In this document: piece by piece, positions 20,194 to 30,414 of the stretch
Numbering within the stretch: position 1 is the first letter of the stretch
How the letters are laid out: each line of letters opens with the position of its first letter
Origin: Buttiauxella agrestis ATCC 33320
Lineage (GTDB): Bacteria > Pseudomonadota > Gammaproteobacteria > Enterobacterales > Enterobacteriaceae
Direction: 5' to 3'
Length of the DNA: 64,000 nt
NCBI GenBank assembly: GCA_024169445.1
Contig: JALKFA010000001.1
Coordinates: 2,542,001-2,606,000 of the forward strand
Notes under the pieces: model-generated
Seen by the model: only the letters and a program-made list of their open reading frames with translations
Databases searched by the model: none
What the model was told of the DNA's origin: nothing
Position numbers and translations under genes: made by a program

Positions 20194-20366
20194 CTATCAG
20201 ATTAATAGCAATGAAAGGATGGAATTTAGTAACTCATTGTTAGTCAATAAGTTTCAATTTTGTATTTCGAGTGGTAATTGAATTAAACAAAGAGTGATTG
20301 TTGAATGGGAATAATTATTATTTTGTGAAGGTAAGAGAGGGAAATATAAGTGGTTGAACGCAGAGG

Positions 20367-20401
20367 TTATTTACCGTGGGAATCGTAACCACGGTAAATA
20401 A
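20367..20401 (-). terminator. rhtA terminator
   Basis: 13-bp perfect stem TTATTTACCGTGG/CCACGGTAAATAA, starting 12 bases after the rhtA stop. Confidence 0.75.
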
Positions 20402-20413
20402 TATCAGAGTGGG

Positions 20414-21301
20414 CTACTTTACATCGACCTGAGTAATCTGCGTTTCACGCTTGAGAGTCAGCGTTGAACCGATGGATGCGGCAATAATGGAAAGCAATGC
20501 CAGCCATTGCACCAGAGTCAGATGCTCACCAAGGAACAGCATTCCCGACAGTGCAGCGAGCCCAGGCTCCATACTCATCAGCGTGCCAAAGGTGCGGGTC
20601 GGTAAACGCGTCAGGGCGATCATTTCCAGCGAGTAGGGCAGTGCTGTCGATAATACCGCAACACCGAGACCTAACGGTAAAAGTGACCAGTGCCAAAAAA
20701 CATCACCCGCTTGCCATGCGCCAATCGGTACAAAGATTATTGCTGCTATCAGCGAACCGAATGCCACGGTTGCTGGCCCATGATCGACACCGGCTTTTTG
20801 TCCAAACAGGATGTATATCGCCCAACATGCCCCGGCTCCTAGTGCATAGGCGGCACCGGCTAAATCGACATGCGAAATTGACTGCCCCAGCGGTAATAAG
20901 AACCAGAGACCCAATACCGCCAGAATCACCCAGATAAAATCCACCGCTCGACGTGATGAAAACAGTGCCACGGCCAGTGGGCCGGTGAACTCAAGGGCGA
21001 CGGCAATCCCCAGGGGAACCGTCTGAATCGATAAATAGAACAGGTAGTTCATGCCGCCGAGCGCCAGCCCGTACATCAGCAAAGGGATGCGCTGCTCCGC
21101 TTTGAAGCGCAAACGCCACGGCTTAAAGACAACCACCAGGATGAATGTCCCCAGGAACAGGCGCAAAGCGGTCACTCCTGGTGCTCCGACTAACGGGAAG
21201 AGTGATTTTGCAAGTGATGCGCCACTTTGAATCGAGGTCATGGCAATCAAAAGAACAACAATGGGTAACCATAAGGGGGTTTTACGTGGCGATAAGGGCA
21301 T
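20414..21301 (-). CDS. rhtA: RhtA, threonine/homoserine exporter (DMT family)
   Basis: 295 aa with ten hydrophobic helices in two EamA repeats, as in E. coli RhtA, and the same place between dps and ompX. Exports Thr, homoserine and related amino acids by proton antiport. Confidence 0.95.
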   Translation of the reverse strand: MPLSPRKTPLWLPIVVLLIAMTSIQSGASLAKSLFPLVGAPGVTALRLFLGTFILVVVFKPWRLRFKAEQRIPLLMYGLALGGMNYLFYLSIQTVPLGIAVALEFTGPLAVALFSSRRAVDFIWVILAVLGLWFLLPLGQSISHVDLAGAAYALGAGACWAIYILFGQKAGVDHGPATVAFGSLIAAIIFVPIGAWQAGDVFWHWSLLPLGLGVAVLSTALPYSLEMIALTRLPTRTFGTLMSMEPGLAALSGMLFLGEHLTLVQWLALLSIIAASIGSTLTLKRETQITQVDVK

Positions 21302-21325
21302 CCAGCATCCTGTCAGTCAGTGTCT

Positions 21326-21449
21326 ATACCATCATCCTTCAAGTTGCAGGGGTGTTGGCCGCAGACGCTCGCCCCAGTCACTTACTCAAGTAAGCTCCTG
21401 GGGACTCTCGTCCTTGCCTCCTACCTGAAACTCGAATGCTAATGTGTAT
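21326..21449. repeat. ERIC element
   Basis: About 124 bases with the ERIC core CCCCAGTCACTTACT...GTAAGCTCCTGGGG (21372-21403) and imperfect outer arms (CTTCAAGTTGCAGG and CCTGAAACTCGAA). It lies directly upstream of rhtA in the 492-base rhtA-ompX gap; the rest of the gap (21450-21793) carries the ompX promoter and leader. Confidence 0.85.
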
Positions 21450-21793
21450 ATTTAAGTAAAGAAAATAAAAAGTGACCCAGTGTAAATGATTAAGTTATGG
21501 CTGGTTGAGATTTCATTGAAAAAAATCATGGCCGGATGCAGTAACATAACTGTGTGATTGCGTAAGATTTGTTCAAAAGTGTTTAAGAATTATCTGGATG
21601 ACTATGTTGCAATTCATGACAACAATTAGGTCGTTTTTTGATAAAAAGGCTATAAATTTAAGGGAGTAGGGTGTAATGGAAATGATCTGTTACAGGAAAG
21701 GATTCATTAGACAACGTAAATATCGAAGAGTTTCCGATACAATTTTGATATATTAAAAACTTAGAAGTTACTTGAAGCATATTGAGGTGGATT

Positions 21794-22300
21794 ATGAAAA
21801 AAATTGCATGTCTTTCAGCACTGGCTTGTGTTCTGGCCGTTTCCGTTGGTACCGCATCTGCTGCAACTAGCACCGTAACTGGCGGCTACGCACAAAGCGA
21901 TATGCAGGGCGTTGCTAACAAAGCTGGCGGTTTCAACCTGAAATACCGTTACGAAAACGACACCCCACTGGGCTACATCGGTTCTTTCACTTACACCGAG
22001 AAAGACCGTTCTGAGTCAGGCGTTTACACCAAAGGCCAATACTACGGTATTACTGCTGGTCCTGCTTACCGCATCAACGATTGGGCAAGCATCTACGGTG
22101 TAGTCGGTGTTGGTTACGGTAAATTCCAGAGCACCTCTTTCCCGAACAAAGCTGACACCAGCGATTACGGCTTCTCTTACGGCGCGGGTATGCAGTTCAA
22201 CCCAATCGAAAACGTTGCACTGGACGTTTCCTACGAGCAGAGCCGCATCCGTAACGTTGACGTTGGCACCTGGATCGCAGGCGTAGGTTACCGCTTCTAA
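21794..22300 (+). CDS. ompX: OmpX, outer-membrane eight-stranded beta-barrel
   Basis: 168 aa from the ATG at 21794 (SD GAGGTGG), with signal peptide MKKIACLSALACVLAVSVGTASA and C-terminal Phe of outer-membrane proteins (GVGYRF). Ail/Lom family. Usual target of envelope-stress sRNAs in related bacteria; rybB is also in this window. Confidence 0.97.
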   Translation: MKKIACLSALACVLAVSVGTASAATSTVTGGYAQSDMQGVANKAGGFNLKYRYENDTPLGYIGSFTYTEKDRSESGVYTKGQYYGITAGPAYRINDWASIYGVVGVGYGKFQSTSFPNKADTSDYGFSYGAGMQFNPIENVALDVSYEQSRIRNVDVGTWIAGVGYRF

Positions 22301-22325
22301 TTTCACTCTTTTATCGAGTGAAAAT

Positions 22326-22356
22326 AAAAATCCGCCCCTTGAGGCGGATTTTTTTA
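22326..22356. terminator. Bidirectional terminator ompX/opgE
   Basis: AATCCGCC-N6-GGCGGATT with a T-run on the plus and an A-run before it, so it ends ompX (+) and the convergent opgE (-). Confidence 0.9.
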
Positions 22357-22385
22357 TTTCTGAATTCCCTGATTAGGGGATTAGC

Positions 22386-23972
22386 TTAACGAGTCTTGGT
22401 ATCAAACACATCCGTCTGCAGATGAGTATAGTCCACCTTCTTGAGCTTAAAGTTGGTGATGTAGATTGGCCCCGCTTTTTGCTCAGAAATGAACTTGTAC
22501 TTCGGCGTTAACTCTTTGGTTTTAATCCCTGTCCACGCTGAGAAGAAATTCAGGAAATCATTCGCTGAACGGCGCGCTTTTATCTGGCGATGCACTTTAT
22601 CGTCGCTGGACAGCACCATAAATGGGACCTGGAAGTTTTGTTGGAACTCGTCACCATGCGCCAGATATTGCACCTCAGTGCCGCGCTCTTTAATTGCCAG
22701 ACCGTGATCGGAGAAGTAGACCATCGAGAAACTCTGCCCGGTATTTTGTAGCTGTTGGTAGAGTTGCTTCAGCAAATCGTCGGTTTGCGTCATGGTGTAG
22801 AGATAGCAGGACGTTTCTTTCGACTGGACGAAATCTTTGTATTTACCCTGCGTGCGGTCGCATGCTTGCGGGTGTGAACCCATCAAATGCAGCACAATTA
22901 ATTGTGGCGTGGTTCGTTGTGTCGCGAATACCTGAGCGGTCATTTTCAACAAAGCTTCGTCACGGGTATTTTTGTCGGCTTCAAAATCACCGTTTTTCAG
23001 GAACTGCACTTCATCGGCACGTTTGGCGATGCTGGCAATGGCGGTATCGTATTCACCAATTTGCCCCTGGTTCGAGAACCACCAGGTCTGGAAGCCTGCC
23101 CGGTTGGCAAGCGTGATAATGCTGTCTTGATATTGCGGTTTGCCGTCAATGACACGGTTAAGCGTCATGCCCAGCGATTTCTGCGTTGAGCCGCTGGCCG
23201 CCACATAATCCATGAATATATTGCCATTCACCTGGCTGGCAAACGGGGTGTTATCCCAATGGCCACCGAATGCGCCTAATGCGTCACGGCGTGCACTTTC
23301 ACCAATCACCACCACGTAAGTTTGATATTTAGGTTTAACCGCCAGTACATTCCAGGTGTCCTTCATCTGCGCGAAGGCCTTCATGCGCGTTTGCTCATCA
23401 ATCACTTCCTGGTTATTGACCACAACATCTTTTACGAAGCGGAATACTGGGTAACCAGAGTCTTTGATTTTAAATACGCCGCCATACGCCAGGTTTTGTA
23501 CCGGAGCGACAAAGAAACAGACCACGCTGACAACCAGGCATAAGCTATCAAAATGGCACCACAGGCGTTTTTTAGGTGCAACTTTGCGGCGCAGCGCAAT
23601 AACGCCAAGCACCAGAATAAAGATCGACACCAAATAGCTGTACCACGGGAAGATAGTCATCAGTTCCGTGGATTCTTCGAAGTTAGTTGAGTGTAGGGCA
23701 AGCAGGGTATTAAAGTTCGGCGAGCCGTAGGCCTGGCCAAAAGGGAAATACATTGCTGCAATCAGGCTGCAAATCGCCAGCAAGCCTTTTTGGAATTTGG
23801 GCGCACTGCGCCATAGCAGCAGTAATACGCAACTAAATGCCACTGCATACAGAATGCTAAATTCATAACCAAGCGCAAAGTTAATCAGTAAAGACTGCAG
23901 GAAATAAAAGCCAGTCCACGGATTAAGCGCCACTGCGCGGATCGTCAGGGAATCTTTAACCGTTAAATTCAT
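22386..23972 (-). CDS. opgE: OpgE (YbiP), phosphoethanolamine transferase for osmoregulated periplasmic glucans
   Basis: 528 aa. Four or five N-terminal membrane helices (to about residue 165) and a periplasmic sulfatase-fold domain with VVVIGESARRDALGAFG (metal and nucleophile region) and FSDHGLA. EptA/OpgE family. Same neighbourhood as E. coli (ompX-opgE-mntS-mntR). Confidence 0.93.
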   Translation of the reverse strand: MNLTVKDSLTIRAVALNPWTGFYFLQSLLINFALGYEFSILYAVAFSCVLLLLWRSAPKFQKGLLAICSLIAAMYFPFGQAYGSPNFNTLLALHSTNFEESTELMTIFPWYSYLVSIFILVLGVIALRRKVAPKKRLWCHFDSLCLVVSVVCFFVAPVQNLAYGGVFKIKDSGYPVFRFVKDVVVNNQEVIDEQTRMKAFAQMKDTWNVLAVKPKYQTYVVVIGESARRDALGAFGGHWDNTPFASQVNGNIFMDYVAASGSTQKSLGMTLNRVIDGKPQYQDSIITLANRAGFQTWWFSNQGQIGEYDTAIASIAKRADEVQFLKNGDFEADKNTRDEALLKMTAQVFATQRTTPQLIVLHLMGSHPQACDRTQGKYKDFVQSKETSCYLYTMTQTDDLLKQLYQQLQNTGQSFSMVYFSDHGLAIKERGTEVQYLAHGDEFQQNFQVPFMVLSSDDKVHRQIKARRSANDFLNFFSAWTGIKTKELTPKYKFISEQKAGPIYITNFKLKKVDYTHLQTDVFDTKTR

Positions 23973-24271
23973 GTTTATCGAGATCTACTAAACGCCATGC
24001 GAAAACCCTGGCGACGAGGGTAAGAACCTGCCTGACAGACGGAAAAGAAGGGATACTGGACCGCATCTGCGAGCCGCTTCATGTGCAGGGCTGCAAGAAG
24101 ATAGAGCGGTACGATAAGAAGATCAACTGATAAGAGAAATGTGTTTTGCGAAGCAGGTAGCAAATCCAACAAATGGTAAGGTTAAAGCGCTGTTGCGTGA
24201 GGTATTCACTGAATCATCATGAAATGAAAAGTTACAAATAGATGAGCCGTTCAGAATGACTAAACCCGAAA
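23973..24271. other. Intergenic region opgE/mntS
   Basis: About 300 bases. It must hold the opgE promoter (minus strand). No supported gene or repeat is seen. Confidence 0.5.
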
Positions 24272-24288
24272 AGGCAGGGCGACTGCCT
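24272..24288 (-). terminator. Putative mntS terminator hairpin
   Basis: 6-bp stem AGGCAG/CTGCCT that overlaps the mntS stop codon, with TTTCGGGTTTA after it on the minus strand. Weak. Confidence 0.45.
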
Positions 24289-24415
24289 ATGACTTAGGTT
24301 TTTCGCCCTGTTGTGGTTTCCCGGAAACCAAATCACACAACATGTTGAGCAGCATTAGCCGCACTTGAAACGGGGAATGTGTAAACACGCTCATGCACCT
24401 CTTAAATTCGTTCAT
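24287..24415 (-). CDS. mntS: MntS, small manganese chaperone/exporter inhibitor (42 aa)
   Basis: 42 aa, the exact length of E. coli MntS, with the near-identical core MNEFKRCMSVFTHSPFQVRLML. In E. coli it is repressed by Mn-MntR and raises the usable Mn pool by blocking the exporter MntP. Start at 24415 with AGGAGGGTTAT upstream. An MntR-like box lies 64 bases upstream. Confidence 0.95.
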   Translation of the reverse strand: MNEFKRCMSVFTHSPFQVRLMLLNMLCDLVSGKPQQGEKPKS

Positions 24416-24478
24416 ATAACCCTCCTGTTCACTTCTGCTGCCCTTGTTTCCCTTTAAGGCTGTCTGCATTACATACAG

Positions 24479-24496
24479 ATATAGCACAGGCTATAT
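24479..24496. promoter_or_regulatory. MntR operator
   Basis: Perfect inverted repeat ATATAGC-ACAG-GCTATAT in the divergent mntS/mntR region, the shape of known MntR boxes. Expected to repress mntS when Mn is ample. Confidence 0.75.
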
Positions 24497-24605
24497 TGTA
24501 TAGCTATTGCTAATTCGTTAAATTTTTGTGCTTCCGTGATGCTGGTTTACAATGGGGCCGAACGTCGTCATTGGACGATGCCGCGCCACTGCAAGAGGAA
24601 GCATC

Positions 24606-25073
24606 ATGAGCCGTACGCCTGGCCAAAAAAATAAACAGAAAGTGACGCAGTTGGTAAACGTTGAAGAGCATGTCGAAGGCTTTCGGCAGGTGCGGGAAGC
24701 GCACCGTCGTGAATTGATTGATGACTACGTTGAGTTGATTTCAGATTTGATTCGCGAAGTGGGGGAAGTCCGTCAGGTTGATATGGCGGCGCGACTCGGT
24801 GTTTCTCAACCAACCGTTGCGAAAATGTTAAAGAGACTCGCCTCGGTTGGGCTGATTGAGCAAATTCCGTGGCGCGGTGTGTTTTTAACTGCTGAAGGTG
24901 AAAAGCTGGCGCAAATCAGCCGCGAACGTCATCAGATTGTGGAAAACTTTTTCCTCGCGTTGGGAATTAGCCCGGAAACCGCAAGGATTGATGCCGAAGG
25001 GGTGGAGCATCACGTCAGCGAAGAAACCCTGGCGGCATTTCGTTTATTTAGTGAGCAGCGAGGATTTAAGTAG
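24606..25073 (+). CDS. mntR: MntR, manganese-responsive DtxR-family repressor
   Basis: 155 aa, winged-helix domain ([21 protein letters not shown]) followed by the metal-binding dimerisation domain with the E/H ligands ([18 protein letters not shown]). Start at 24606 (MSRTPGQ) behind AGAGGAAGC. Ends 2 bases before ybiR. Confidence 0.96.
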   Translation: MSRTPGQKNKQKVTQLVNVEEHVEGFRQVREAHRRELIDDYVELISDLIREVGEVRQVDMAARLGVSQPTVAKMLKRLASVGLIEQIPWRGVFLTAEGEKLAQISRERHQIVENFFLALGISPETARIDAEGVEHHVSEETLAAFRLFSEQRGFK

Positions 25074-25075
25074 CG

Positions 25076-26185
25076 ATGCTGTTAAGCCTGGTTCGCCCGT
25101 TTGCTCGCGATCGATTCCTTCATCTATTGCTTCTGTGCGGTGTGGTATTAAGTTTCATCGCGCCATTTCATCCAACACTTTGGGTTCATGCCATTGATTG
25201 GCACACCATTATTACGCTTGCGGGCTTAATGATGCTGACCAAAGGCGTCGAGTTAAGCGGCTATTTCGATGTGCTGGGCCGTCGCATGGTGAAACGCTTT
25301 GATAACGAGCGAACGCTGGCGATGTTTTTAGTCAGCGCGGCGGCATTGCTCGCCACATTTCTGACCAACGACGTGGCCCTGTTTATTATCGTGCCGTTGA
25401 CCATCACGCTGAAAAAACTGTGCGCCATCCCGATTAATCGGATCATCATCTTTGAAGCGTTGGCGGTCAATGCTGGCTCAATGCTCACGCCGATTGGTAA
25501 TCCGCAGAACATTTTATTGTGGGGGCGCTCGGGTTTATCGTTCGGGGAGTTTAGCTGGCAAATGGCACCAATAGCGTTCGCTATCATGCTCAGCCTGCTG
25601 GCGCTTTGTTGGTTCTGTTTTCCCAACAAAAAACTCGTCTACCAAATCCATGATAAAAAGCACGACTGGCAGCCACGGCTGGTGCTGAGTTGTGTGGCTC
25701 TGTACGTGGTATTTATTGTCGCGCTGGAGCTAAAACAAGACATCTGGGGGCTGGTGGTTGTGGCCATGGGTTTCTTGCTGCTGGCTCGAAGAGTATTGCT
25801 CAGTATCGACTGGAGTCTGTTGCTGGTATTTATGGTGATGTTTATCGACGTCTGGCTGATCACACAACTTCCGGTGTTACAGCACGCGTTAGCGGGCATT
25901 AATCAGCTTTCAGCCACAGGATTATTTGCATTGGGAATCGGTTTGTCGCAGTTGATTAGTAATGTTCCATCGACCATTTTACTGCTGAATTACGTCCCCG
26001 CTTCGATGCTGCTAGCCTTTGCAGTGAACATTGGCGGTTTCGGTCTGCTGCCCGGTTCGCTGGCAAATTTGATTGCTTTACGTATGGCTAACGATCGCCG
26101 TATTTGGGTGCGTTTCCACTACTATTCATTGCCGATGTTGTTATGGGCGGCTACGGTGGGTTACGGTCTGCTGTATTTGAGATAA
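25076..26185 (+). CDS. ybiR: YbiR, putative anion transporter (ArsB/NhaD-like)
   Basis: 369 aa with 10-11 hydrophobic helices and the ion-transporter-superfamily motifs TNDVALFIIVP and NAGSMLTPIGNPQN. Follows mntR by 2 bases, as in E. coli. Substrate not known. Confidence 0.9.
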   Translation: MLLSLVRPFARDRFLHLLLLCGVVLSFIAPFHPTLWVHAIDWHTIITLAGLMMLTKGVELSGYFDVLGRRMVKRFDNERTLAMFLVSAAALLATFLTNDVALFIIVPLTITLKKLCAIPINRIIIFEALAVNAGSMLTPIGNPQNILLWGRSGLSFGEFSWQMAPIAFAIMLSLLALCWFCFPNKKLVYQIHDKKHDWQPRLVLSCVALYVVFIVALELKQDIWGLVVVAMGFLLLARRVLLSIDWSLLLVFMVMFIDVWLITQLPVLQHALAGINQLSATGLFALGIGLSQLISNVPSTILLLNYVPASMLLAFAVNIGGFGLLPGSLANLIALRMANDRRIWVRFHYYSLPMLLWAATVGYGLLYLR

Positions 26186-26186
26186 A

Positions 26187-26250
26187 TGTCGGATGACGCT
26201 GCGCTTATCCGACCTACGAAGGGTCGTTGTAGGAGCGCGTCATCCACCAC
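26187..26250. repeat. REP pair between ybiR and ybjI
   Basis: GTCGGATGACGC..GCGCTTATCCGAC, a palindromic REP core, then a half copy (GAGCGCGTCATCCACC) with opposite orientation. Situated between two convergent genes. Confidence 0.75.
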
Positions 26251-26261
26251 TTTACTTAAAA

Positions 26262-27077
26262 TCACACGTTAAACGGCGCTTCTTTTTTCAGTACCTTTTC
26301 AATCACATCCAGCACCGCTTGCTGATTGCAATGTCCTGCCTGATAAGTCGCAACTTGCTTAATTTTTTCAGGGGCATTGGCCATGGCAAATCCGTACCTG
26401 GCCTGACGCAGCATTTCAATATCATTGCCACCATCGCCAAACGTCACGACTTCGCTGTCAGCAATGCCCCATTTTTCCTGCAGGATCCGCAAGCCGTTAG
26501 CTTTATGAATACCGGGAATGATCAGGTCAATCGAGCCATGGCCACTGGTAACTGGCACCATAATACCGTCGAGAATGTCTGTCAGAGCGCTCATGGTGTC
26601 GTCTAACATACTGTCTGGCAGATTCAGCGCAAACTTAAAGAATACATCATCCAGATTTGAGAAATTATCTACTAATTCAAGGCGATGGTAGTACATGCGC
26701 GCCAGTTGGATGAACGCATCATCGTAGCTATTCAATGTATAACCGTGGTGCTTACCACAAGCGATAATATCTACGTGAGGCAGCGTCAGCAGATGGTCGA
26801 TAACGGTGTTGAACTGCTGTTTTGTCAGTTCACCGTTAAAGGTGTCCTTTTCTTCACTGACCACCCAACCCCCGTTATCGGCTACGAACGAAATCTCGTG
26901 GGCAATTTCCGGGAAAAATGAAATTAGCTGATAATACTGGTTGCCGCTGGCGACCACGAAGCGAATCCCTTGTTCTTTCATTTGTGCATAAAGGTCTGCA
27001 AAACGCGCGCGGTTGTACTCTTTATTATCGTCGAGGAAAGTCCCATCCATGTCGACGGCAATTAGTTTCACACTCAT
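26262..27077 (-). CDS. ybjI: YbjI, HAD-type (Cof-like) phosphatase, FMN/sugar-phosphate type
   Basis: 271 aa, E. coli YbjI length. HAD motif I DMDGTF (nucleophile D9, D11), motif II SGN, motif [13 protein letters not shown]. coli YbjI dephosphorylates FMN and other small phosphates. The long frame upstream of 27077 runs inside ybjJ and is not used; ybjI starts in a 4-base ATGA overlap with the ybjJ stop, so the two are one operon. Confidence 0.93.
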   Translation of the reverse strand: MSVKLIAVDMDGTFLDDNKEYNRARFADLYAQMKEQGIRFVVASGNQYYQLISFFPEIAHEISFVADNGGWVVSEEKDTFNGELTKQQFNTVIDHLLTLPHVDIIACGKHHGYTLNSYDDAFIQLARMYYHRLELVDNFSNLDDVFFKFALNLPDSMLDDTMSALTDILDGIMVPVTSGHGSIDLIIPGIHKANGLRILQEKWGIADSEVVTFGDGGNDIEMLRQARYGFAMANAPEKIKQVATYQAGHCNQQAVLDVIEKVLKKEAPFNV

Positions 27078-28297
27078 CGATTTCTCCGTTGAATTAATTC
27101 GGGTACAAGGTCTGTAGGTTTTGCGACGGCTTTCGCAACTAGCGCTGCAACAACCATCAAACTCAGTACTACCAGCATAGCCAGACGCAGGCCGTAATGT
27201 TCGCCGAGGAAGCCCAATAGCGGCGGCCCCACAAGGAATGCAATATAGCCAGAAGCGGCAACGACACTGACGCGAGTTGCCGGGTCTGGGCCGGTATCGC
27301 CCGCGGCAGAAATGGTGAGCGGGAAGCCGAGCGAGGTGCCCAGGCCCCACAAAATCACGGAAATGCCAGCGACAAAGGCATTATCGACAAAGATGATTAA
27401 GCCGATGCCCAAAATCCCCATCACTGCACAGGCGCGAACCACGGTTACCCGGCTGTAGCGGTCGATAAACCAGCCGCCAGTGAAACGGCCCACGGTCATA
27501 CCCAGCGTAAAGCCGACATAAATCATTGAACCAGACGTTGGGCTAAAACCATGACCGTCGACCATCAGCAATGGCAACCAGTCATTGGCGGAGCCTTCTG
27601 CAAATGCCATCGCCAGCACAATAGTACCAATCAATATCAGTTGTAGATCTTTATAAAAAGGAGGGTGTGGCTCGTGGGTATCAGCGGAATTCGCGTCGGC
27701 ATTGTCTTTGCCTACACCATGCGGGATGGCGGTAATCGCGATAATAATGGGGGTAATCACGATTAAGCCAATCACCAACAAATGCCCATAAGCCGTGACG
27801 TTAAAAGCTGTCAGGCTCATGCCAATACCTGCGCCTGCCAGCGTGCCAAGGCTGTAAAAACCGTGCATCATCGGTAACACTGTCTTTTTCAGCAGCCCTT
27901 CAACTATGGCGCCTTCTACGTTCATCGCCACTTCAGATGAACCAAGACCTGCACCTAAAATCGCCAGCCCCAGCGCAAACAGCCACGGGGAAGAAAAGAA
28001 CAGTGCAACGCCCATCACCAACATGCCGGTGACCATTAGCGTCATACCGCTACGGATAATATTACGCGTACCAAAACGCTTAACCAGCCAGCCGGAAAAG
28101 AGAATGCCGCTCATCGAACCAACCGACAGACCAAACAGCACAATACCCATACCGGCGGTCGACACACTGAGCGTGTCCCGAATGGCTGGAGTACGTGTAG
28201 CCCAGGAGGCCATAACAAGACCAGGCAGGAAGAAGAAGGCGAACAATGCCCAGGTGCGACGTTGGGTTGCTTTACGTTGGCTAATAGCGGCAGACAT
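27074..28297 (-). CDS. ybjJ: YbjJ, MFS transporter
   Basis: 407 aa with twelve predicted helices. Orthologue of E. coli YbjJ by content and order (ybjI-ybjJ-rcdA). Divergent from rcdA across a palindromic operator. Substrate unknown. Confidence 0.9.
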   Translation of the reverse strand: MSAAISQRKATQRRTWALFAFFFLPGLVMASWATRTPAIRDTLSVSTAGMGIVLFGLSVGSMSGILFSGWLVKRFGTRNIIRSGMTLMVTGMLVMGVALFFSSPWLFALGLAILGAGLGSSEVAMNVEGAIVEGLLKKTVLPMMHGFYSLGTLAGAGIGMSLTAFNVTAYGHLLVIGLIVITPIIIAITAIPHGVGKDNADANSADTHEPHPPFYKDLQLILIGTIVLAMAFAEGSANDWLPLLMVDGHGFSPTSGSMIYVGFTLGMTVGRFTGGWFIDRYSRVTVVRACAVMGILGIGLIIFVDNAFVAGISVILWGLGTSLGFPLTISAAGDTGPDPATRVSVVAASGYIAFLVGPPLLGFLGEHYGLRLAMLVVLSLMVVAALVAKAVAKPTDLVPELIQRRNR

Positions 28298-28338
28298 GGA
28301 AATACCGGTTGGCGGTGAATGAGAATGACACTAGCAAG

Positions 28339-28360
28339 AATGTGTACATTTGTACACATT
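28339..28360. promoter_or_regulatory. Palindromic operator, likely for RcdA
   Basis: AATGTGTACA-TT-TGTACACATT, a perfect 10-bp inverted repeat in the 106-base gap between the divergent ybjJ and rcdA. Size and symmetry fit a TetR dimer site that controls both genes. Confidence 0.75.
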
Positions 28361-28403
28361 GCCTGGTAAACTCTTTTTAGTCCGGCTTAACCGAGTATAA
28401 ATC

Positions 28404-28949
28404 ATGAGCAAAGCCCCGCGCCGTAACGATCCAGACCGACGTGAAAGAATTGTGCAAGCTACGCTGGATATGCTGGTGGAACACGGTATTAGCCATATCA
28501 CACACCGTAAAATTGCCGAAGCAGCAGGCGTTTCGTTAGGGTCGATGACCTATTATTTCGACGGTATCGAATCATTGCTCAGTGAGGCATTCACGCAGTT
28601 TGCCCTCCAGATGTCAGACGATTACCGTAACCGTCTGGCGCAAGCCAGTAATCGCGATGAGGCCTGCGAAGCGATTGTTGACATGATCTGTGGCGAGAAA
28701 ATTGCCACCTCTTATAACTTGCAGGTGATGTATCAACTGTATGCTTACGCCAATCGTAATCCACAGCTAAAAATCATCATGCAGGACTGGATGTGCCGCA
28801 GCCAACAAGTGCTGGAAGCCTTCTTTGACCCGATTACCGCCCGAACCCTGGATGCTTTTATCGAAGGGATGACACTGCATTACGTGACGGATCGGCATCC
28901 GTTGAGCCGGGCAGATCTCAGCAGAATGCTGGCAAAAATTGTCGGATAA
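28404..28949 (+). CDS. rcdA: RcdA (YbjK), TetR-family regulator
   Basis: 181 aa. N-terminal TetR HTH (ISHITHRKIAEAAGVSLGSMTYYF, residues 25-48) and a helical ligand domain. In E. coli RcdA activates csgD and stress genes. Together with mlrA this window holds two csgD regulators. Last gene before the accessory stretch which ends with the prophage. Confidence 0.92.
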   Translation: MSKAPRRNDPDRRERIVQATLDMLVEHGISHITHRKIAEAAGVSLGSMTYYFDGIESLLSEAFTQFALQMSDDYRNRLAQASNRDEACEAIVDMICGEKIATSYNLQVMYQLYAYANRNPQLKIIMQDWMCRSQQVLEAFFDPITARTLDAFIEGMTLHYVTDRHPLSRADLSRMLAKIVG

Positions 28950-29108
28950 ATTTGGCAGGTGATTTTTTGCCTGTTGTTAGCTAGAGTTTGAAGCAGTTTC
29001 CTAATGTGAGTCCCTTACCAATGTAGTTGTCCCCTTAACGATAAACACAGCTTTAAAACCGACTAGATCGTCGGCGACTTCTTTGTGCTTGTTGATAAGG
29101 GATAACAC

Positions 29109-30344
29109 ATGTTTTTTCTCATTCTGCGTACGCTTCGCCAGCACCGCTGGTTTGCCCTGCTTGGGGCGGCATTACTGCTTTCTTCTGTCGGGAATGGCCT
29201 GACTTATGTCATTGTTTTTGGGAAGCTCCTCGCACTCGAAGCAAAACCTTCAGTACTGACGCTTGCCTATATTCTCGCGCTAGCACCCGGCTTCCCGGGG
29301 AGTTATCTGGCAGAAAAATTGCTCACCAAAATGGCACCTATTCCGGTCATGATTTTGTCTGAAATCATCGGGCTGTTGGGATTGTCTCTGCCGGTGTGGT
29401 CGTTATATAGCGATAACCTGATCCTGCTGCTTTCAAGCCAGGCGGTGGCGGCCTTTGCGGGGGGCATGATGGTGCCGGTTTTAAGCCAGACGTTAAAAAG
29501 CGGCCTTAAACCCACGGAACTCCCCGCTGCATCGGGCCTGGAAACCTTTATCTTTGCGGCAAACGTCATCCTTGGCATCGGCATTGGTACCTTGCTTTAT
29601 GGGCACCTGCCTGCAGTGGCTATTCTCGCTCTGGATGCGCTGAGTTTTGTTCTGGGTATCGTGCTGCTGTTCGCTGCACACCGGGCATTTCGGCCAGTGT
29701 GTGTGCCGGAAAATGGTGAGGTTATAGGCAACCTCAGTTGGCGAAGACTCACACAATTACAACGCCGAAGTCTGCTTTTTCTCCCGGCGATTGCGCTTGT
29801 CGGTGCGCCAGCAATGGCACTGTTACCGGCACTGGCGACAAACTTTAGCGGCTCATCCACTGACACGGGGTTGATGTTGTTACTGGCTCGCAGTACAGGG
29901 CAGCTTATCGGCCCGTTGCTGTTGTCTGAAGCACAGCTGCAACGCCACTCGGGGAAACTCAATGTACTGATCATTTCGCTCGCGTTGTTTATCTGCTGCT
30001 ACGCACTGGTTTCGATCACCGATAAGCAATGGCTGGCTATGTTGCTGATAGTTATGGCGCACATCTTCACCAACATTGTCTATGTGCTGGCGACGCTAAA
30101 CATCATGCAATCGTTTCCTGCCTCTGTCACCGGCAGGGCGATGGCGAAGGCCTGGCGCGTACAACTGATTATCACCTTGATTCTTCCGGTAATAGCAGGC
30201 TTGGCAGCTGACACTTTCGACCCTGCGTGGGTGCTGTACCTCAGCTCTGGCGGTGGGTTTGTGGTGCTGATTTGTGTACTCGCCACGAATCATTTAGCTG
30301 GGCGAAGAGAGGGAACGGCTTTGAATCTTAAAAATAGTGGCTAA
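29109..30344 (+). CDS. MFS transporter (EntS/MdtH-like), unknown substrate
   Basis: 411 aa with eleven or twelve hydrophobic helices, of the MFS group that includes EntS. SD AAGGGAT before the ATG. It lies between rcdA and the SDR gene; E. coli has neither gene here. Exporter function is likely, the substrate is not visible. Confidence 0.8.
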   Translation: MFFLILRTLRQHRWFALLGAALLLSSVGNGLTYVIVFGKLLALEAKPSVLTLAYILALAPGFPGSYLAEKLLTKMAPIPVMILSEIIGLLGLSLPVWSLYSDNLILLLSSQAVAAFAGGMMVPVLSQTLKSGLKPTELPAASGLETFIFAANVILGIGIGTLLYGHLPAVAILALDALSFVLGIVLLFAAHRAFRPVCVPENGEVIGNLSWRRLTQLQRRSLLFLPAIALVGAPAMALLPALATNFSGSSTDTGLMLLLARSTGQLIGPLLLSEAQLQRHSGKLNVLIISLALFICCYALVSITDKQWLAMLLIVMAHIFTNIVYVLATLNIMQSFPASVTGRAMAKAWRVQLIITLILPVIAGLAADTFDPAWVLYLSSGGGFVVLICVLATNHLAGRREGTALNLKNSG

Positions 30345-30414
30345 TTCCCGGTAGTCGCAACAGGTTTTAGTCAGGCGGTAAGGAGCGGGGAGTGCCAACC
30401 TTTACCGCCTATTT

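Noticed and set aside
23975-24172. 65-aa minus-strand ORF upstream of opgE
   Set aside because: No SD, no similarity to known small proteins at this locus, and it would overlap the opgE promoter.
26262-27350. 362-aa version of YbjI
   Set aside because: The first 91 residues are the ybjJ 3' end in another frame (Cys/Arg-rich); the ATGA overlap start at 27077 gives the 271-aa family length.
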